This document shows positions 38,812-47,851 of a stretch of DNA of 64,000 bases, in pieces (the first letter of the stretch is position 1; each line of letters starts with the position of its first letter). A program made the position numbers and the translations under genes. The notes under the pieces are model-generated. The model worked only from the letters and a program-made list of their open reading frames with translations, did not search any database and was not told where the DNA came from. Origin of the DNA: Paenibacillus abyssi (GTDB lineage Bacteria; Bacillota; Bacilli; Paenibacillales; Paenibacillaceae); NCBI RefSeq assembly GCF_014640295.1, contig NZ_BMGR01000001.1, positions 372,001 to 436,000 of the forward strand. Reading direction: 5' to 3'.

Positions 38812-38864
38812 AAACTTGCCGTTATAGGCAGCATGGTGAACCGTATCACAGGAAATTCATAACG

Positions 38865-38917
38865 CTATCGGAGAACGATAGCTTAATAAACCGCCCTTTA
38901 CAGGGCGGTTATATTTT
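38865..38917 (+). repeat. Cassette-array element R6 fused to a terminator
   Basis: Left motif CTATCGGAGAACGATAG (38865-38881, perfect 6-bp hairpin), followed by AACCGCCC/GGGCGGTT (38889-38910) and a T-rich tail, which makes this a rho-independent terminator. No right motif: this is the end of the + array. Confidence 0.85.
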
Positions 38918-39194
38918 TGGTGAAAATCAACATTGAGAATTAACATAGCCTTTTTTTGAAAATAATCTATTGCGAACTAGCGGTGTAGATGTTAATATCT
39001 GGATCGATTTCAAAATTAGCTTCCGGGAAGAAGAGAAGAACGCGGAGACAGGCTTTTTTATCGAAAAGAAGGAAAAAGAGGGAATAATATGTAATCTGTC
39101 GAAGTGGTAACAATCCCAATAATGCTGGTACAACTGGAGGTGTGAACATTGCAAGTCTTTTAATTAGCAGGATGGATTTATAAGGTGACTATTT
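38918..39194. other. Non-coding stretch, possible gene remnant
   Basis: No gene with start and ribosome site. A short + frame around 38965-39110 (SGVDVNIWIDFKISFRE, ending NLSKW) looks protein-like and may be a relic. Otherwise AT-rich. Confidence 0.4.
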
Positions 39195-39222
39195 AGAATC
39201 CATAATATATGTTATGTAAACT
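39195..39222 (+). other. dif-like site 1
   Basis: 28-bp Xer-site layout: left arm AGAATCCATAA, 6-bp spacer TATATG, right arm TTATGTAAACT. The right arm is identical to that of B. subtilis dif. A second copy in the same orientation lies 3.57 kb to the right. Confidence 0.6.
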
Positions 39223-39300
39223 AATATACCGTAAATTAATTTGATATTAAAGATATTAATTATTAAAGACATTAAATAAAAGCGGAAAGGAGTGTTCGTA

Positions 39301-40263
39301 TTGGAATTGAAAGAAATCAGAATGATGGCGGATCGAATTCGAGATAATGTAGGGAAAGTCATTGTCGGTAAAGATAATGTTATTGATATGATGTTAATCG
39401 CGCTCATGACCTCAGGACATATTTTGCTGGAGGATGTCCCAGGCACAGGCAAAACGCTGCTTGCCAAGGCCTTGGCAAAGTCCCTTCAATGTAATTTTAA
39501 GCGTATTCAATTCACACCTGATTTGCTCCCGTCGGATCTAAGCGGAATTCAATATTTCAATCAGAAGACTTCTGACTTTGAGTTTCGTGCGGGGCCTTTA
39601 TTCACTAACGTGCTGCTGGCTGACGAGATCAATCGGGCCACACCCCGAACACAGTCCAGCTTGCTCGAATGCATGGAGGAATGTCAGGTCAGCGTGGATG
39701 GCGAAACAAGACAGCTTTCCCGTCCATTTCTTGTCATCGCAACGCAAAATCCGATTGATCAACAAGGGACCTTTCCGCTGCCTGAAGCTCAATTAGACCG
39801 TTTTCTGTTAAAAATTAAGATGGGATACCCTTCAATGGAAGAGGGGCTACATATTCTGAAGCGATTCAAGGCGGTTAATCCGTTAGATGAGTTAATGAAC
39901 GTGGTTGGAATCCACGAGCTCGTCGATGCTCAAGCAAGCTACACGAATGTGTTTGTAAGCGATGACATTTTAACGTATGTATTACAGCTTGTCGAACGGA
40001 CAAGAAACCATGAAGAAGTAGCAATCGGAGTTAGTCCTCGCGGAAGCCAAGCACTACTGCGCGCTGTTCAAGCTCATGCTGTGCTTCGGGGCAGGGATTA
40101 TGCTTCGCCTGATGACGTGAAGGCAATGGCTCTTCCAGTGTTGGGCCACCGGATGATACCGAGCAGCTCACACCGGGCAAGACATCAGGCAGCCGAGCGA
40201 ATTATTCATACGATATTGAATGAAGTTCCTGTGCCTTCCGAGGACAGCTTAATTGCCCGTTAG
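39301..40263 (+). CDS. MoxR-family AAA+ ATPase
   Basis: 320-aa chaperone-like ATPase: Walker A GTGKTLLAKALA near residue 48, Walker B VLLADEINRA, sensor ATQNPIDQQGTFPLPEAQLDRF. The TTG at 39301 is chosen because AAGGAG is 8 bp upstream; an in-frame GTG overlaps that site. First gene of a moxR-DUF58-membrane protein operon, a common arrangement thought to assist folding or metal insertion of a partner, which is not identified here. Confidence 0.93.
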   Translation: MELKEIRMMADRIRDNVGKVIVGKDNVIDMMLIALMTSGHILLEDVPGTGKTLLAKALAKSLQCNFKRIQFTPDLLPSDLSGIQYFNQKTSDFEFRAGPLFTNVLLADEINRATPRTQSSLLECMEECQVSVDGETRQLSRPFLVIATQNPIDQQGTFPLPEAQLDRFLLKIKMGYPSMEEGLHILKRFKAVNPLDELMNVVGIHELVDAQASYTNVFVSDDILTYVLQLVERTRNHEEVAIGVSPRGSQALLRAVQAHAVLRGRDYASPDDVKAMALPVLGHRMIPSSSHRARHQAAERIIHTILNEVPVPSEDSLIAR

Positions 40264-40274
40264 GAGGAGAAGGA

Positions 40275-41405
40275 ATGGCGATTCATTGGTTCATTCTTAT
40301 TGTTCTGCTTGTCATTATTGTACAAGGTCAAATCTATCAACGATGGGGACAGAAAAAGCTGAGTTACACTCGCAGCTTTAACGTGAAACGCTGTTCCCAA
40401 GACGATGAGATCGAAATGGTAGAGGAAATTTCCAATAAGAAGCTGCTGCCGCTGCCTTGGCTTCGAGTAGAGTCGCTGCTGCATGCCGGAATGCAGTTTC
40501 AGGCGCAGCATAATTTGGATATCAGCAATGGTGAGTTTGTACAGAATCATAAAAGCTTTTTCAGTCTGCTTCCCTTTACGAAGATCACTCGAAGGCATCG
40601 CGTGACTTGTATCAAGCGGGGAATTTATCGGATAAATTCCGTTTCGCTTACTTGTGGGGATGCATTCGGACTGATCAGGAATTCAAAGCGGCTCGAATTG
40701 GACGCGGAGCTTATAGTATATCCAAAGCTTATGTCGCTTGAAGAGCTTCAGCTGCCCTCCCAGAGCTGGCAGGGGGATATTACGGTAAAACGCTGGATTG
40801 TCGAGGATCCGTTTATGGTTGCTGGCGTAAGGGAATATCGTTATGGCGATTCCTTGAAAAGCGTAAACTGGAAAGCAACGGCAAGGACAGGCGAGCTTCA
40901 GGTTAATCAACGTGATTTCACAGCAGATCGGCGGCTGATGATTCTTCTGAATATTGAGGATCATGAAGGCATGTGGAACACAGTGAATGAAGTGGAGCGT
41001 GCGGAGAAAGGGATTGCTTATGCGGCGGCCCTCTCACAGGCTGCGATCTCACAAGGCATGGAGGCCGGCTTTGCAACGAACGCTTGTATGCTGGATAAGG
41101 CAAAAGCAAAAGTGCGTATCGAACCGCGTAGCGGAGAAGACCATCAAGCATATGTGTTGGAAACAATGGCGAGGCTTTTGATCGAGCCTTCTGTTGCGTT
41201 TCACGAGTTACTTGAGGAAGAAGCAATGGAATATGGTAGACGGTTCGATTATTGTATCATTACAGCGTTCGTTAGTGAAAAGATGCAGTTCCAGTTAGAC
41301 CTGCTTGCTCAGAATGGACATAACGTGGATGTTATTTATCTCCATCATGATCAAACGGTGGCAGATAAGGCGAAACGTTCACGGAAAGGAGAATACAGCA
41401 CATGA
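40275..41405 (+). CDS. DUF58 (VWA-like) protein
   Basis: 376 aa. One membrane helix at the N-terminus, then the DUF58 core with the signature VREYRYGDSLKSVNWKATAR at about 195-215. DUF58 proteins are standard partners of MoxR ATPases. It starts 11 bp after moxR with GGAGGAGAAGG, and overlaps the next gene by 4 bp. Confidence 0.9.
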   Translation: MAIHWFILIVLLVIIVQGQIYQRWGQKKLSYTRSFNVKRCSQDDEIEMVEEISNKKLLPLPWLRVESLLHAGMQFQAQHNLDISNGEFVQNHKSFFSLLPFTKITRRHRVTCIKRGIYRINSVSLTCGDAFGLIRNSKRLELDAELIVYPKLMSLEELQLPSQSWQGDITVKRWIVEDPFMVAGVREYRYGDSLKSVNWKATARTGELQVNQRDFTADRRLMILLNIEDHEGMWNTVNEVERAEKGIAYAAALSQAAISQGMEAGFATNACMLDKAKAKVRIEPRSGEDHQAYVLETMARLLIEPSVAFHELLEEEAMEYGRRFDYCIITAFVSEKMQFQLDLLAQNGHNVDVIYLHHDQTVADKAKRSRKGEYST

Positions 41406-42712
41406 ATAAAACGTTGTCCTCAGCAGGCGCTTCGATCGTAAAAGGGGCTGTAGAGCTGTTAATGTTCCTGCCGGCCGTTCTGGTCATCCTCGTTTATGTG
41501 ATAGTAGAGCCTGTCAAATGGCTTTGGCTTGGTTCACTGCCTTTACTGTACGGTATCGGTTATGCGGGCAATGTTTTCTTCGGGTTAAACCGTTATATTA
41601 AAATACTGCTTTTTGCTGCTCCGCTCGCATTTGGTTATGTCTACCTGTTGTTTGACAGTCTAATGTCCTGGATACTGCTCGGAGTCATGTCCATGATCGC
41701 GCTGCAGCGCGGCGTTAAGATGAACGGAACGGTATGGCGGCAGCAATTCGGACTGCAAAATTATATCATCGGCTTGGTCGTTTATTTTGCCACATCGGTC
41801 ATACTTCGGCTCGTTGACGGGTTTGAGCCTTATCTGCCATTGCTTACATGGTTCGGAATTGCGGCACTGTCTGTCACCTTGTACGTATTGAATACGCATA
41901 ATATATATCAGGAAACCTTTTCCAACGTAGCAGCACCAGCAGTATCGTCCTCGGTGTGGTGGCATAACAGGCTGCAGATTGTTATGCTGCTTGCAATCGC
42001 TTTGGTGATTACGTTATTTCAGAAAATCGAACAGGGCTTGTTATGGCTGCGGGATAGGATCCGAGCATGGCTGCAGGGGATCGGTTCTGAGCCGGAAGAG
42101 CTTGTACAGCCTTCAGCTCAAGAGCAACTGCCTCCCCAGTTGCCGCAGATGGAACCGGCTGAACCGTCGAAGTTCATGATCTGGTTGGAGAAAATCGGGA
42201 TGGTGCTCGTTTATCTGTTTCTAGCTGCGCTTGCTCTTGTTTTGCTGTATCAGATTGGAAAAAGGGCTCCCGTTCTATTCATGAAGCTGTATCGGGTCAT
42301 AACAAGGCTATTTAATAAAGAAACGGAGCAACAGTCCAAAGAAGGTTTTGTCGATGAGGTCGAGACGTTATTTGAATTAAAAGGCTGGAAGGAAAGATTA
42401 GCGGATAAATTAGGCCAAAGAAGGATGAAAGCAAGATCGCAATGGTCGGATAACTTGTCCAACGAGGAAAAAGTTCGTTATCTGTACCGGCAGTGGTTAA
42501 CCAGGTTGATAAAGAACGGGTATAAACGGAAAACGTATCATACGCCAAAAGAAACGATGCGGGAGATTGAACGGAGTAACAAGCAATACCAATCAACCTC
42601 AGGCGAGTTTCTCTCTCTCTACGAGCAGGCTCGCTATGGGCATAAAGACGTGTCGGATCAAGAGGTTCGATCCGTTAAAAAGTTCGTAGAAGAAGCCCGG
42701 CAAAATCAATAA
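41402..42712 (+). CDS. Membrane protein of the moxR operon (DUF4129-like C-terminus)
   Basis: 436 aa with about six N-terminal membrane helices, one more near 265-285, and a soluble C-terminal region with RYLYRQWLTRLIKNGYKRK, which resembles the DUF4129 tail of transglutaminase-like proteins. The transglutaminase core itself is absent. Coupled to the DUF58 gene by ATGA overlap. Function unknown. Confidence 0.82.
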   Translation: MNKTLSSAGASIVKGAVELLMFLPAVLVILVYVIVEPVKWLWLGSLPLLYGIGYAGNVFFGLNRYIKILLFAAPLAFGYVYLLFDSLMSWILLGVMSMIALQRGVKMNGTVWRQQFGLQNYIIGLVVYFATSVILRLVDGFEPYLPLLTWFGIAALSVTLYVLNTHNIYQETFSNVAAPAVSSSVWWHNRLQIVMLLAIALVITLFQKIEQGLLWLRDRIRAWLQGIGSEPEELVQPSAQEQLPPQLPQMEPAEPSKFMIWLEKIGMVLVYLFLAALALVLLYQIGKRAPVLFMKLYRVITRLFNKETEQQSKEGFVDEVETLFELKGWKERLADKLGQRRMKARSQWSDNLSNEEKVRYLYRQWLTRLIKNGYKRKTYHTPKETMREIERSNKQYQSTSGEFLSLYEQARYGHKDVSDQEVRSVKKFVEEARQNQ

Positions 42713-42724
42713 CGGCTGAACCAT

Positions 42725-42747
42725 AATGGGGGGCGGCCATTTTTTTG
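42725..42747 (+). terminator. Terminator of the moxR operon
   Basis: AATGG-GGGGCGG-CCATT followed by seven T; a short stem. Confidence 0.65.
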
Positions 42748-42761
42748 TTGAGCAGCTTATG

Positions 42762-42789
42762 AAATAACATAAAATATATTATGTAAACT
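42762..42789 (+). other. dif-like site 2
   Basis: Left arm AAATAACATAA, spacer AATATA, right arm TTATGTAAACT. Same orientation as site 1, sharing the full right arm and the last five bases of the left arm. It lies between the moxR operon and the flavoprotein gene. Confidence 0.6.
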
Positions 42790-42935
42790 ATTATTTTGAG
42801 AAATGTCATAGACAAAAGCAAATGATGAGTAATTAGTCGCAGCGGTGCTTTATATTAGTGAGTAATGGGTAACTATATAGGAACGCATCGTTCAGTCTTC
42901 AGGATACTGGTCTAAATTGAAGGAGGTAATTTGGC

Positions 42936-43535
42936 ATGAGTACAGTAAATTTAACGATTATGTATTATAGCTCAACCGGTACGAATTACAAATTATCGAG
43001 AGCCGCGGAGGAAGGTGCCGCAGCAGCCGGGGCAGAGGTGAGATTGGTACGGGCTGCTGAACTTGCTCCTCAATCGGCGATTGACTCGAATCCGGCGTGG
43101 AAGGAACATCTGGAATCGACGAAGGATATTCCTGTTGCAACGTTAGACGATCTGGAATGGGCGGATGCGATTTTGTTTAGCGTACCGACCCGTTTTGGCA
43201 ATATGCCGGCGCAAATGAAACAGTTTCTTGATACAACTGGCGGTTTGTGGAGCCAGGGGAAGCTGGCGAATAAAGCCGTATCCGCGATGACATCGGCCGG
43301 TAATCCGCATGGCGGGCAAGAATCGACGATTCTTTCACTGTATACGACTATGTATCATTGGGGGGCGATCGTTGTCACACCGGGTTATACGGATCCTTTG
43401 TTGTTCAAAGCCGGCGGTAATCCATACGGAACAAGCGCTACAGCAAATGACAGCGGTGAAATCGAACAAGACGTACTGGAAGCGGCTAAATATCAAGCGA
43501 AGCGACTTGTTGAGATCGCTGCAAAATTGAAATAG
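42936..43535 (+). CDS. NAD(P)H:quinone oxidoreductase, WrbA type
   Basis: 199-aa flavodoxin-like protein that reduces quinones by two electrons. The FMN phosphate loop is YYSSTGTNYKLS, and PTRFGNMPAQMKQFLD and the HGGQE segment are WrbA hallmarks. AAGGAGGT precedes the ATG. The upstream 145 bp contain TTAGT/ACTA inverted repeats (around 42855-42877) that could be an operator for a redox-sensing repressor; this is weak. Confidence 0.92.
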   Translation: MSTVNLTIMYYSSTGTNYKLSRAAEEGAAAAGAEVRLVRAAELAPQSAIDSNPAWKEHLESTKDIPVATLDDLEWADAILFSVPTRFGNMPAQMKQFLDTTGGLWSQGKLANKAVSAMTSAGNPHGGQESTILSLYTTMYHWGAIVVTPGYTDPLLFKAGGNPYGTSATANDSGEIEQDVLEAAKYQAKRLVEIAAKLK

Positions 43536-43550
43536 TAAGCAGTAATTAAG

Positions 43551-43593
43551 GCCGGATAGACTTCCATAAAGATGGAGTCCATCCGGTTCTTTA
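43551..43593 (+). terminator. Rho-independent terminator
   Basis: GCCGGATAGACTTCC pairs with GGAGTCCATCCGGT, interrupted by one mismatch, followed by TCTTT. Confidence 0.8.
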
Positions 43594-43736
43594 TCATGTG
43601 TTCTCTTGGCAGTTATTTTAGTTAAATATGCAGGACACAAACATAAAATGTCGAATAAAGTAAAGGGCTTAAACGATATATCATCTACGATTCATCAAAT
43701 ACGGAATGGAATAGAATCGCGGGGTATGAATGGAAC

Positions 43737-45950
43737 ATGAATCAACTTAAAAAAAGGCTGCAGCAGCTGCCGGATTATGACTCTGCTATTTATGTATCGG
43801 GAATGATTGGATTCAATATCATCATCATGTTGTTATTTTTTGAGACCGGATGGAATATGCCAACAGGCTTTGGGCCAGCGGCTGACGCTCTGTTCATCCT
43901 GCTCATTTGTTTTGCCGGTAATGCATTGTTATTTCTTTTTGCGAATGTTGTATGCCTTGTACTGATATGGCTGCCGTTTCGAATGCCAAAGTTGCTGACA
44001 GGATTGGTAACCGGGGCAGTTCTTTTATTCTCAAAAGCATTCACTTATACCAATATGAACGTAAAGGGTGCTGCACTATTAACAGGCTTTATGCTGCTTT
44101 TTGGCATTGCTTCAGGCATATTCTGTTATTTGGCTTTTAGTAAGCAGCCTAAAACATTGCGCCGCAGAATGACAATCTCGATAAGTGGTTTGCTGCTGGG
44201 CGTTATGGTCTATTTCATAACTGGCGCTTATGGTCTGCACGATTCTTCCTCTAAGCCTGTTCAACAGATCGAACCGACTGCCATACAACAGGTTCAAGCT
44301 GAAAATCCCGCTTTAGCAGGACCCTATGAGGTACGGTATTTTACGTATGGCAGCGGAAAGGATCTTCGCAGAAAGGAATTCGCAGAAGAAGCGGAGCTCA
44401 TTACCGCCCCGGTAGATGCGTCTGCTTTCATTACGAATTGGAATAAATGGAGAACCAGGTATTGGGGATTCGATCCCCAATCCTTTCCATTGAATGGCAG
44501 GGTGTGGCTCCCGCAAGGAGAAGGGCCGTTCCCAGTCGTTCTGATTGTGCATGGCAACCATACGATGGAGGATTTTTCTGATGAAGGTTACGGTTATCTG
44601 GGAGAACTTCTAGCGAGCCGCGGTTTTTTGACGGTATCAATTGATGAGAATTTCATTAATTATTCCACCTGGACAGGGATACCAAATGATGATTATCCTC
44701 TTCGCACATGGATTTTGCTGCAGCATTTGCAAGCTCTTGACCAAATTAGCCGTACTGCCGGCAATGTGCTGTTTGGAAAGGCTGATTTCGATAAAATCGC
44801 GTTAATCGGACATTCCCGTGGTGGACAAGCTGCAGCACTGGCAGCCGATTACGATACCTTTTATCGCGCGGCAGGGGAAGATGAAATGATGGCGAACATT
44901 CACTATCCGATTGATACGATCATTGCCATTGCTCCAACGGATCGGAAGCTTGAGGATAAATACGTGAAGCTTAATGATGTTAATTATCTCGTGTTGCACG
45001 GTTCCTATGATTCCGATGTCACTACCTTTGACGGTGATCGTCAATATGACCGTGTTTCATTCAGCGATTCCGGAGCTTCCCAATATATGAAGGCTTCCTT
45101 GTATATTGAGCATGCCAATCATGGCCAATTTAATACGACTTGGGGAAAGATGGATATTAAATTGCCGGCCCGCTTTTTATTTAACACACGGGACATGCTG
45201 CCCGAGGGAGAACAGCAGTTCATCGCCCAAACTTATATATCGGCTTTCCTGGAGTCCACACTTCATGAAGATAAACGGTATATTCCAATGTTCAAGGATT
45301 GGCAAAACGCCAAGCAGTGGTTGCCCGAAACCGGTTATTTGAGCCGTTTCAAGTCTTCAGATATGGTGAAAGTGGCAGATTTTGAAGAGGATAAGGAGAA
45401 AATAACGGCATCGATGAAAAGAGCAAGAATTGCAGGAACGCAGTTGAGAACATGGGAGGAACAGGAGAAGCGGAATCGCCATAATGTCAACCGGTTGAAT
45501 CGAGCGGTCTTGTTGTCCTGGAATAACAACGCTGGCCGTTATTCGATTAGCCTTCCATCCCGGAGCTCTTCCGGCTTAAGTCATGCTTCAAGCATCGTGT
45601 TCTCGCTTGCCCATGATTCCGATGTGGCGCTCGAAAAACAGCTGGACTTTTCCATTCAGTTAACGACATCAGATGGGGTTACAGTGGCCTTGCCAATGCA
45701 TAAAATCCGGCCCATACACCCCGTCTTTATGAGCCGTTACTTGAATGCAGGCCCATTGGCACCTTATGTAAAAAACGGTAGGCTCAAGACTTCAACCGAA
45801 TCCGTCTTTCAAGATTACTTCATTCCGTTAAGCGAGTTCGTAACGTTGGATAAACGTTTTGACCCGAGCCGGCTTGATAAGATTGAATGGGTATTTGATC
45901 AAACAGCCACAGGAGCGGTCTTTTTGGATGATATTTATTTAGAAGAATAA
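43737..45950 (+). CDS. Membrane-anchored alpha/beta hydrolase
   Basis: 737 aa. Four membrane helices in the first 160 residues are followed by a large presumably extracellular region. A hydrolase domain starts with VVLIVHGNHT, has the nucleophile elbow GHSRGG near residue 355 and a His in IEHANHGQF. The last 170 residues resemble a beta-sandwich carbohydrate-binding-like module (VFLDDIYLEE). No strong ribosome site is seen before the ATG at 43737, so the start is less certain. Substrate unknown. Confidence 0.85.
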   Translation: MNQLKKRLQQLPDYDSAIYVSGMIGFNIIIMLLFFETGWNMPTGFGPAADALFILLICFAGNALLFLFANVVCLVLIWLPFRMPKLLTGLVTGAVLLFSKAFTYTNMNVKGAALLTGFMLLFGIASGIFCYLAFSKQPKTLRRRMTISISGLLLGVMVYFITGAYGLHDSSSKPVQQIEPTAIQQVQAENPALAGPYEVRYFTYGSGKDLRRKEFAEEAELITAPVDASAFITNWNKWRTRYWGFDPQSFPLNGRVWLPQGEGPFPVVLIVHGNHTMEDFSDEGYGYLGELLASRGFLTVSIDENFINYSTWTGIPNDDYPLRTWILLQHLQALDQISRTAGNVLFGKADFDKIALIGHSRGGQAAALAADYDTFYRAAGEDEMMANIHYPIDTIIAIAPTDRKLEDKYVKLNDVNYLVLHGSYDSDVTTFDGDRQYDRVSFSDSGASQYMKASLYIEHANHGQFNTTWGKMDIKLPARFLFNTRDMLPEGEQQFIAQTYISAFLESTLHEDKRYIPMFKDWQNAKQWLPETGYLSRFKSSDMVKVADFEEDKEKITASMKRARIAGTQLRTWEEQEKRNRHNVNRLNRAVLLSWNNNAGRYSISLPSRSSSGLSHASSIVFSLAHDSDVALEKQLDFSIQLTTSDGVTVALPMHKIRPIHPVFMSRYLNAGPLAPYVKNGRLKTSTESVFQDYFIPLSEFVTLDKRFDPSRLDKIEWVFDQTATGAVFLDDIYLEE

Positions 45951-45951
45951 G

Positions 45952-45985
45952 AAAAAGCCTGAGAAGGATCCTCAGGTTATTTTCT
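45952..45985. terminator. Bidirectional terminator
   Basis: CCTGAG-AAGGATC-CTCAGG with A-run on the left and T-rich tract on the right, between convergent genes. Confidence 0.8.
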
Positions 45986-47067
45986 TATTCTTCTTTGAGC
46001 CGGTCGATGGCCTCGGCCATCGTTTTGTCGGTTAAGTGCGCGTAAATTTGTGTTGTTTCCGGCGATGCATGGCCGAGCTGCTCCTGGGTTTTGTATATAT
46101 CGTTGCGTAAATAGTAATCAGTGGCAAATGAATGCCTCAGCTTATGTACGGACAAATAAGGCTTGCCGAATCGCTTTGCATATTTGATTACCATTTCTTG
46201 AATGGCGCGTTTGGTCATGCGGGAGCCCTCGTGCTTCCCGTTTGCGATCGCAAGGAACAGTGCTTTTTCCCGTTTTGGAGCCTTGTATTGCGAATCGCGT
46301 AATCGCATATACTCCGTGAGATCGTCAATGGCTTCCTGGCGGAAATAGACGGGTGTTTTGAAGGTGTCGTCATTCGCGCCTTTGCGGTACACATAAGCAA
46401 GCTTCTTCTTTACATCGATATCATCGATATTTAAGTTAACCACCTCGGAAACGCGCAGCCCCGAATTGAGGATAAGAATAATAATACAGGCATCTCGTAC
46501 TTTGTTCAGCTCGTAGGCATAGATGGCTTGTTTGTTATTAGCCAGATCAATAGGATATTGCCGCTTAATGTAATCGATGAACTCGTAAATTTCTTCTTCC
46601 TGCAGCAGCTTTCCTTCCAGTTTTGCGGCGGTATCCTTAGGCTTATGCGTACGTTTGATCGTTACCTTGGCCATAACATTGCGCTTAAGAAGAGGATAAT
46701 AGTTTTCATCCTCGGCAATTTGGCTTAAATAATGAAACAGCGAGCGCAGAGAGGACAGCTTGCGTGATATTGTAACTCTGCTGTTCGTATGATCTTTGAA
46801 GGTTGAGAGAAACATTTTATAATGATCAATGCTGTCCATATGCAGCTTTTCCAGCTCTTCCAGCTCTATTTCTTTCATCGTTTTGGATTGCGTCAAGCCT
46901 TCAGCTAACAACCATTGAAAGAATGTTTCATAATCTCTGATATATTCAAGCAGTGAGGATGGGGAGAGGTCAGGCATCTTATAGTTAATAAATTTTTCCA
47001 CGAACCAGGGCATAGCCGGTATTCGCTTATCCAGATCTTGTCGGTCTTTCACTTTAATCACATTCAT
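45985..47067 (-). CDS. xerS: Tyrosine recombinase XerS
   Basis: 360-aa site-specific recombinase. Arg in SGLRVSEVV (about 205), Lys in VYRKGAND, His-x-x-Arg in SVHKLRHSF (about 308), His in LGHAS and the nucleophile Tyr in TQIYAHL are all present. The N-terminal DNA-binding core matches XerS, which in streptococci alone resolves chromosome dimers. Two dif-like sites lie 3-8 kb away on the left. It also lies between the two cassette arrays, so a role in moving them is possible but untested. Confidence 0.92.
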   Translation of the reverse strand: MNVIKVKDRQDLDKRIPAMPWFVEKFINYKMPDLSPSSLLEYIRDYETFFQWLLAEGLTQSKTMKEIELEELEKLHMDSIDHYKMFLSTFKDHTNSRVTISRKLSSLRSLFHYLSQIAEDENYYPLLKRNVMAKVTIKRTHKPKDTAAKLEGKLLQEEEIYEFIDYIKRQYPIDLANNKQAIYAYELNKVRDACIIILILNSGLRVSEVVNLNIDDIDVKKKLAYVYRKGANDDTFKTPVYFRQEAIDDLTEYMRLRDSQYKAPKREKALFLAIANGKHEGSRMTKRAIQEMVIKYAKRFGKPYLSVHKLRHSFATDYYLRNDIYKTQEQLGHASPETTQIYAHLTDKTMAEAIDRLKEE

Positions 47068-47127
47068 GTTTGTCTCACCTCAATATCAATATTGTAACAG
47101 CAATGATTGAGGACTGTAAATGAAAAA

Positions 47128-47157
47128 TAGCCCTATAGAGAAGAGTCTATAGGACTT
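47128..47157 (-). terminator. Terminator of the riboswitch-controlled gene
   Basis: AGTCCTATAGA-CTCTTC-TCTATAGGGCT on the - strand, followed by ATTTTTC. Confidence 0.8.
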
Positions 47158-47186
47158 TATGCTTGTATTAAATCTTACTTAACAGA

Positions 47187-47435
47187 TTAATATGTATAGT
47201 CTTTAAATGTTCTTAATACCCGAAGGGAAATAAACGATGAATTAGCTGGGTCTTTAGGTTTAAAAGTCATATTTAGAAAATCTGTAATATCGACATCAAA
47301 TCCGGATTGTTTAAATGCATCCACATAATCGCCAATCGTCGGTTTTTTGCCGAGCTCAGAGTAGATTTCAAATCCTTTATTGGCTTTGCCATAACGATCG
47401 GTATATTCGACAGTGGAGTAATATCTTTCCTTCAT
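47187..47435 (-). CDS. Hypothetical 82-aa protein under c-di-GMP riboswitch control
   Basis: Not recognised. A small soluble protein (starts KERYYSTVEYTDRYGKANKG, later GFDVDITDFLNMTFKPKD). AAAGGGGG lies 12 bp before the ATG. It is a single-gene transcript preceded by a cyclic-di-GMP-I aptamer and an intrinsic terminator, and ends in a terminator. Its regulation predicts a role in the shift between motile and attached life, but nothing in the protein itself shows a function. Confidence 0.8.
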   Translation of the reverse strand: MKERYYSTVEYTDRYGKANKGFEIYSELGKKPTIGDYVDAFKQSGFDVDITDFLNMTFKPKDPANSSFISLRVLRTFKDYTY

Positions 47436-47459
47436 TACATAGTGCCCCCTTTAAAATTA

Positions 47460-47592
47460 AAAAAATCCAACACCAAAAGATGAAGGATTTGATCGAATCC
47501 AACACTTTCGGTAACTCAGCCACCATAGAATCATACCATTCCTTAGGTCTGTAGTTTTGCGTACTTATCTTTCAATAAGGCTGCCTTTTTCG
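47460..47592 (-). promoter_or_regulatory. Cyclic-di-GMP-I (GEMM-I) riboswitch with terminator
   Basis: Read on the - strand from 47592: AAAGGCAGCC, a stem capped by a GAAA tetraloop (CTTATTGAAAGATAAG), the conserved ACGCAAA, CCTAAGG, then ATGGTGGCTGAGTTACCG ending near 47508. These are the invariant blocks of the GEMM-I aptamer. Downstream, AAATCC-TT-CATC-TTTT-GGTG-TT-GGATTT with a T-run (47460-47490) is an intrinsic terminator just before the ribosome site, so control is probably transcriptional. Confidence 0.88.
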
Positions 47593-47779
47593 ATTTGACG
47601 GAAAATATTCTTTAGGAAATCTTTATAGTCTTATAATACTACATAATTTGACCGAATTCTACTTTTTAGTTCAATCATACTATGAAAAAAATGTGAATTA
47701 GACATAATTTGCATAGAACGATAATTCGTTATGCCTATATTTATACGGGATAATTACACACAATTATATTTATAGCAAC

Positions 47780-47808
47780 TTGTAATTAGTAAGTAAATGG
47801 ACTATAAT
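47780..47808 (+). promoter_or_regulatory. SigA promoter of the pirin gene
   Basis: TTGTAA (47780-47785), 17-bp spacer, TATAAT (47803-47808). Confidence 0.75.
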
Positions 47809-47851
47809 TTTACACAGAACATTACTTAATGGAACTAAGGAGGCCTTTACG

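Noticed and set aside
35230-38881. CRISPR array
   Set aside because: The repeats are spaced by whole genes and differ in their centres; no cas genes in the window.
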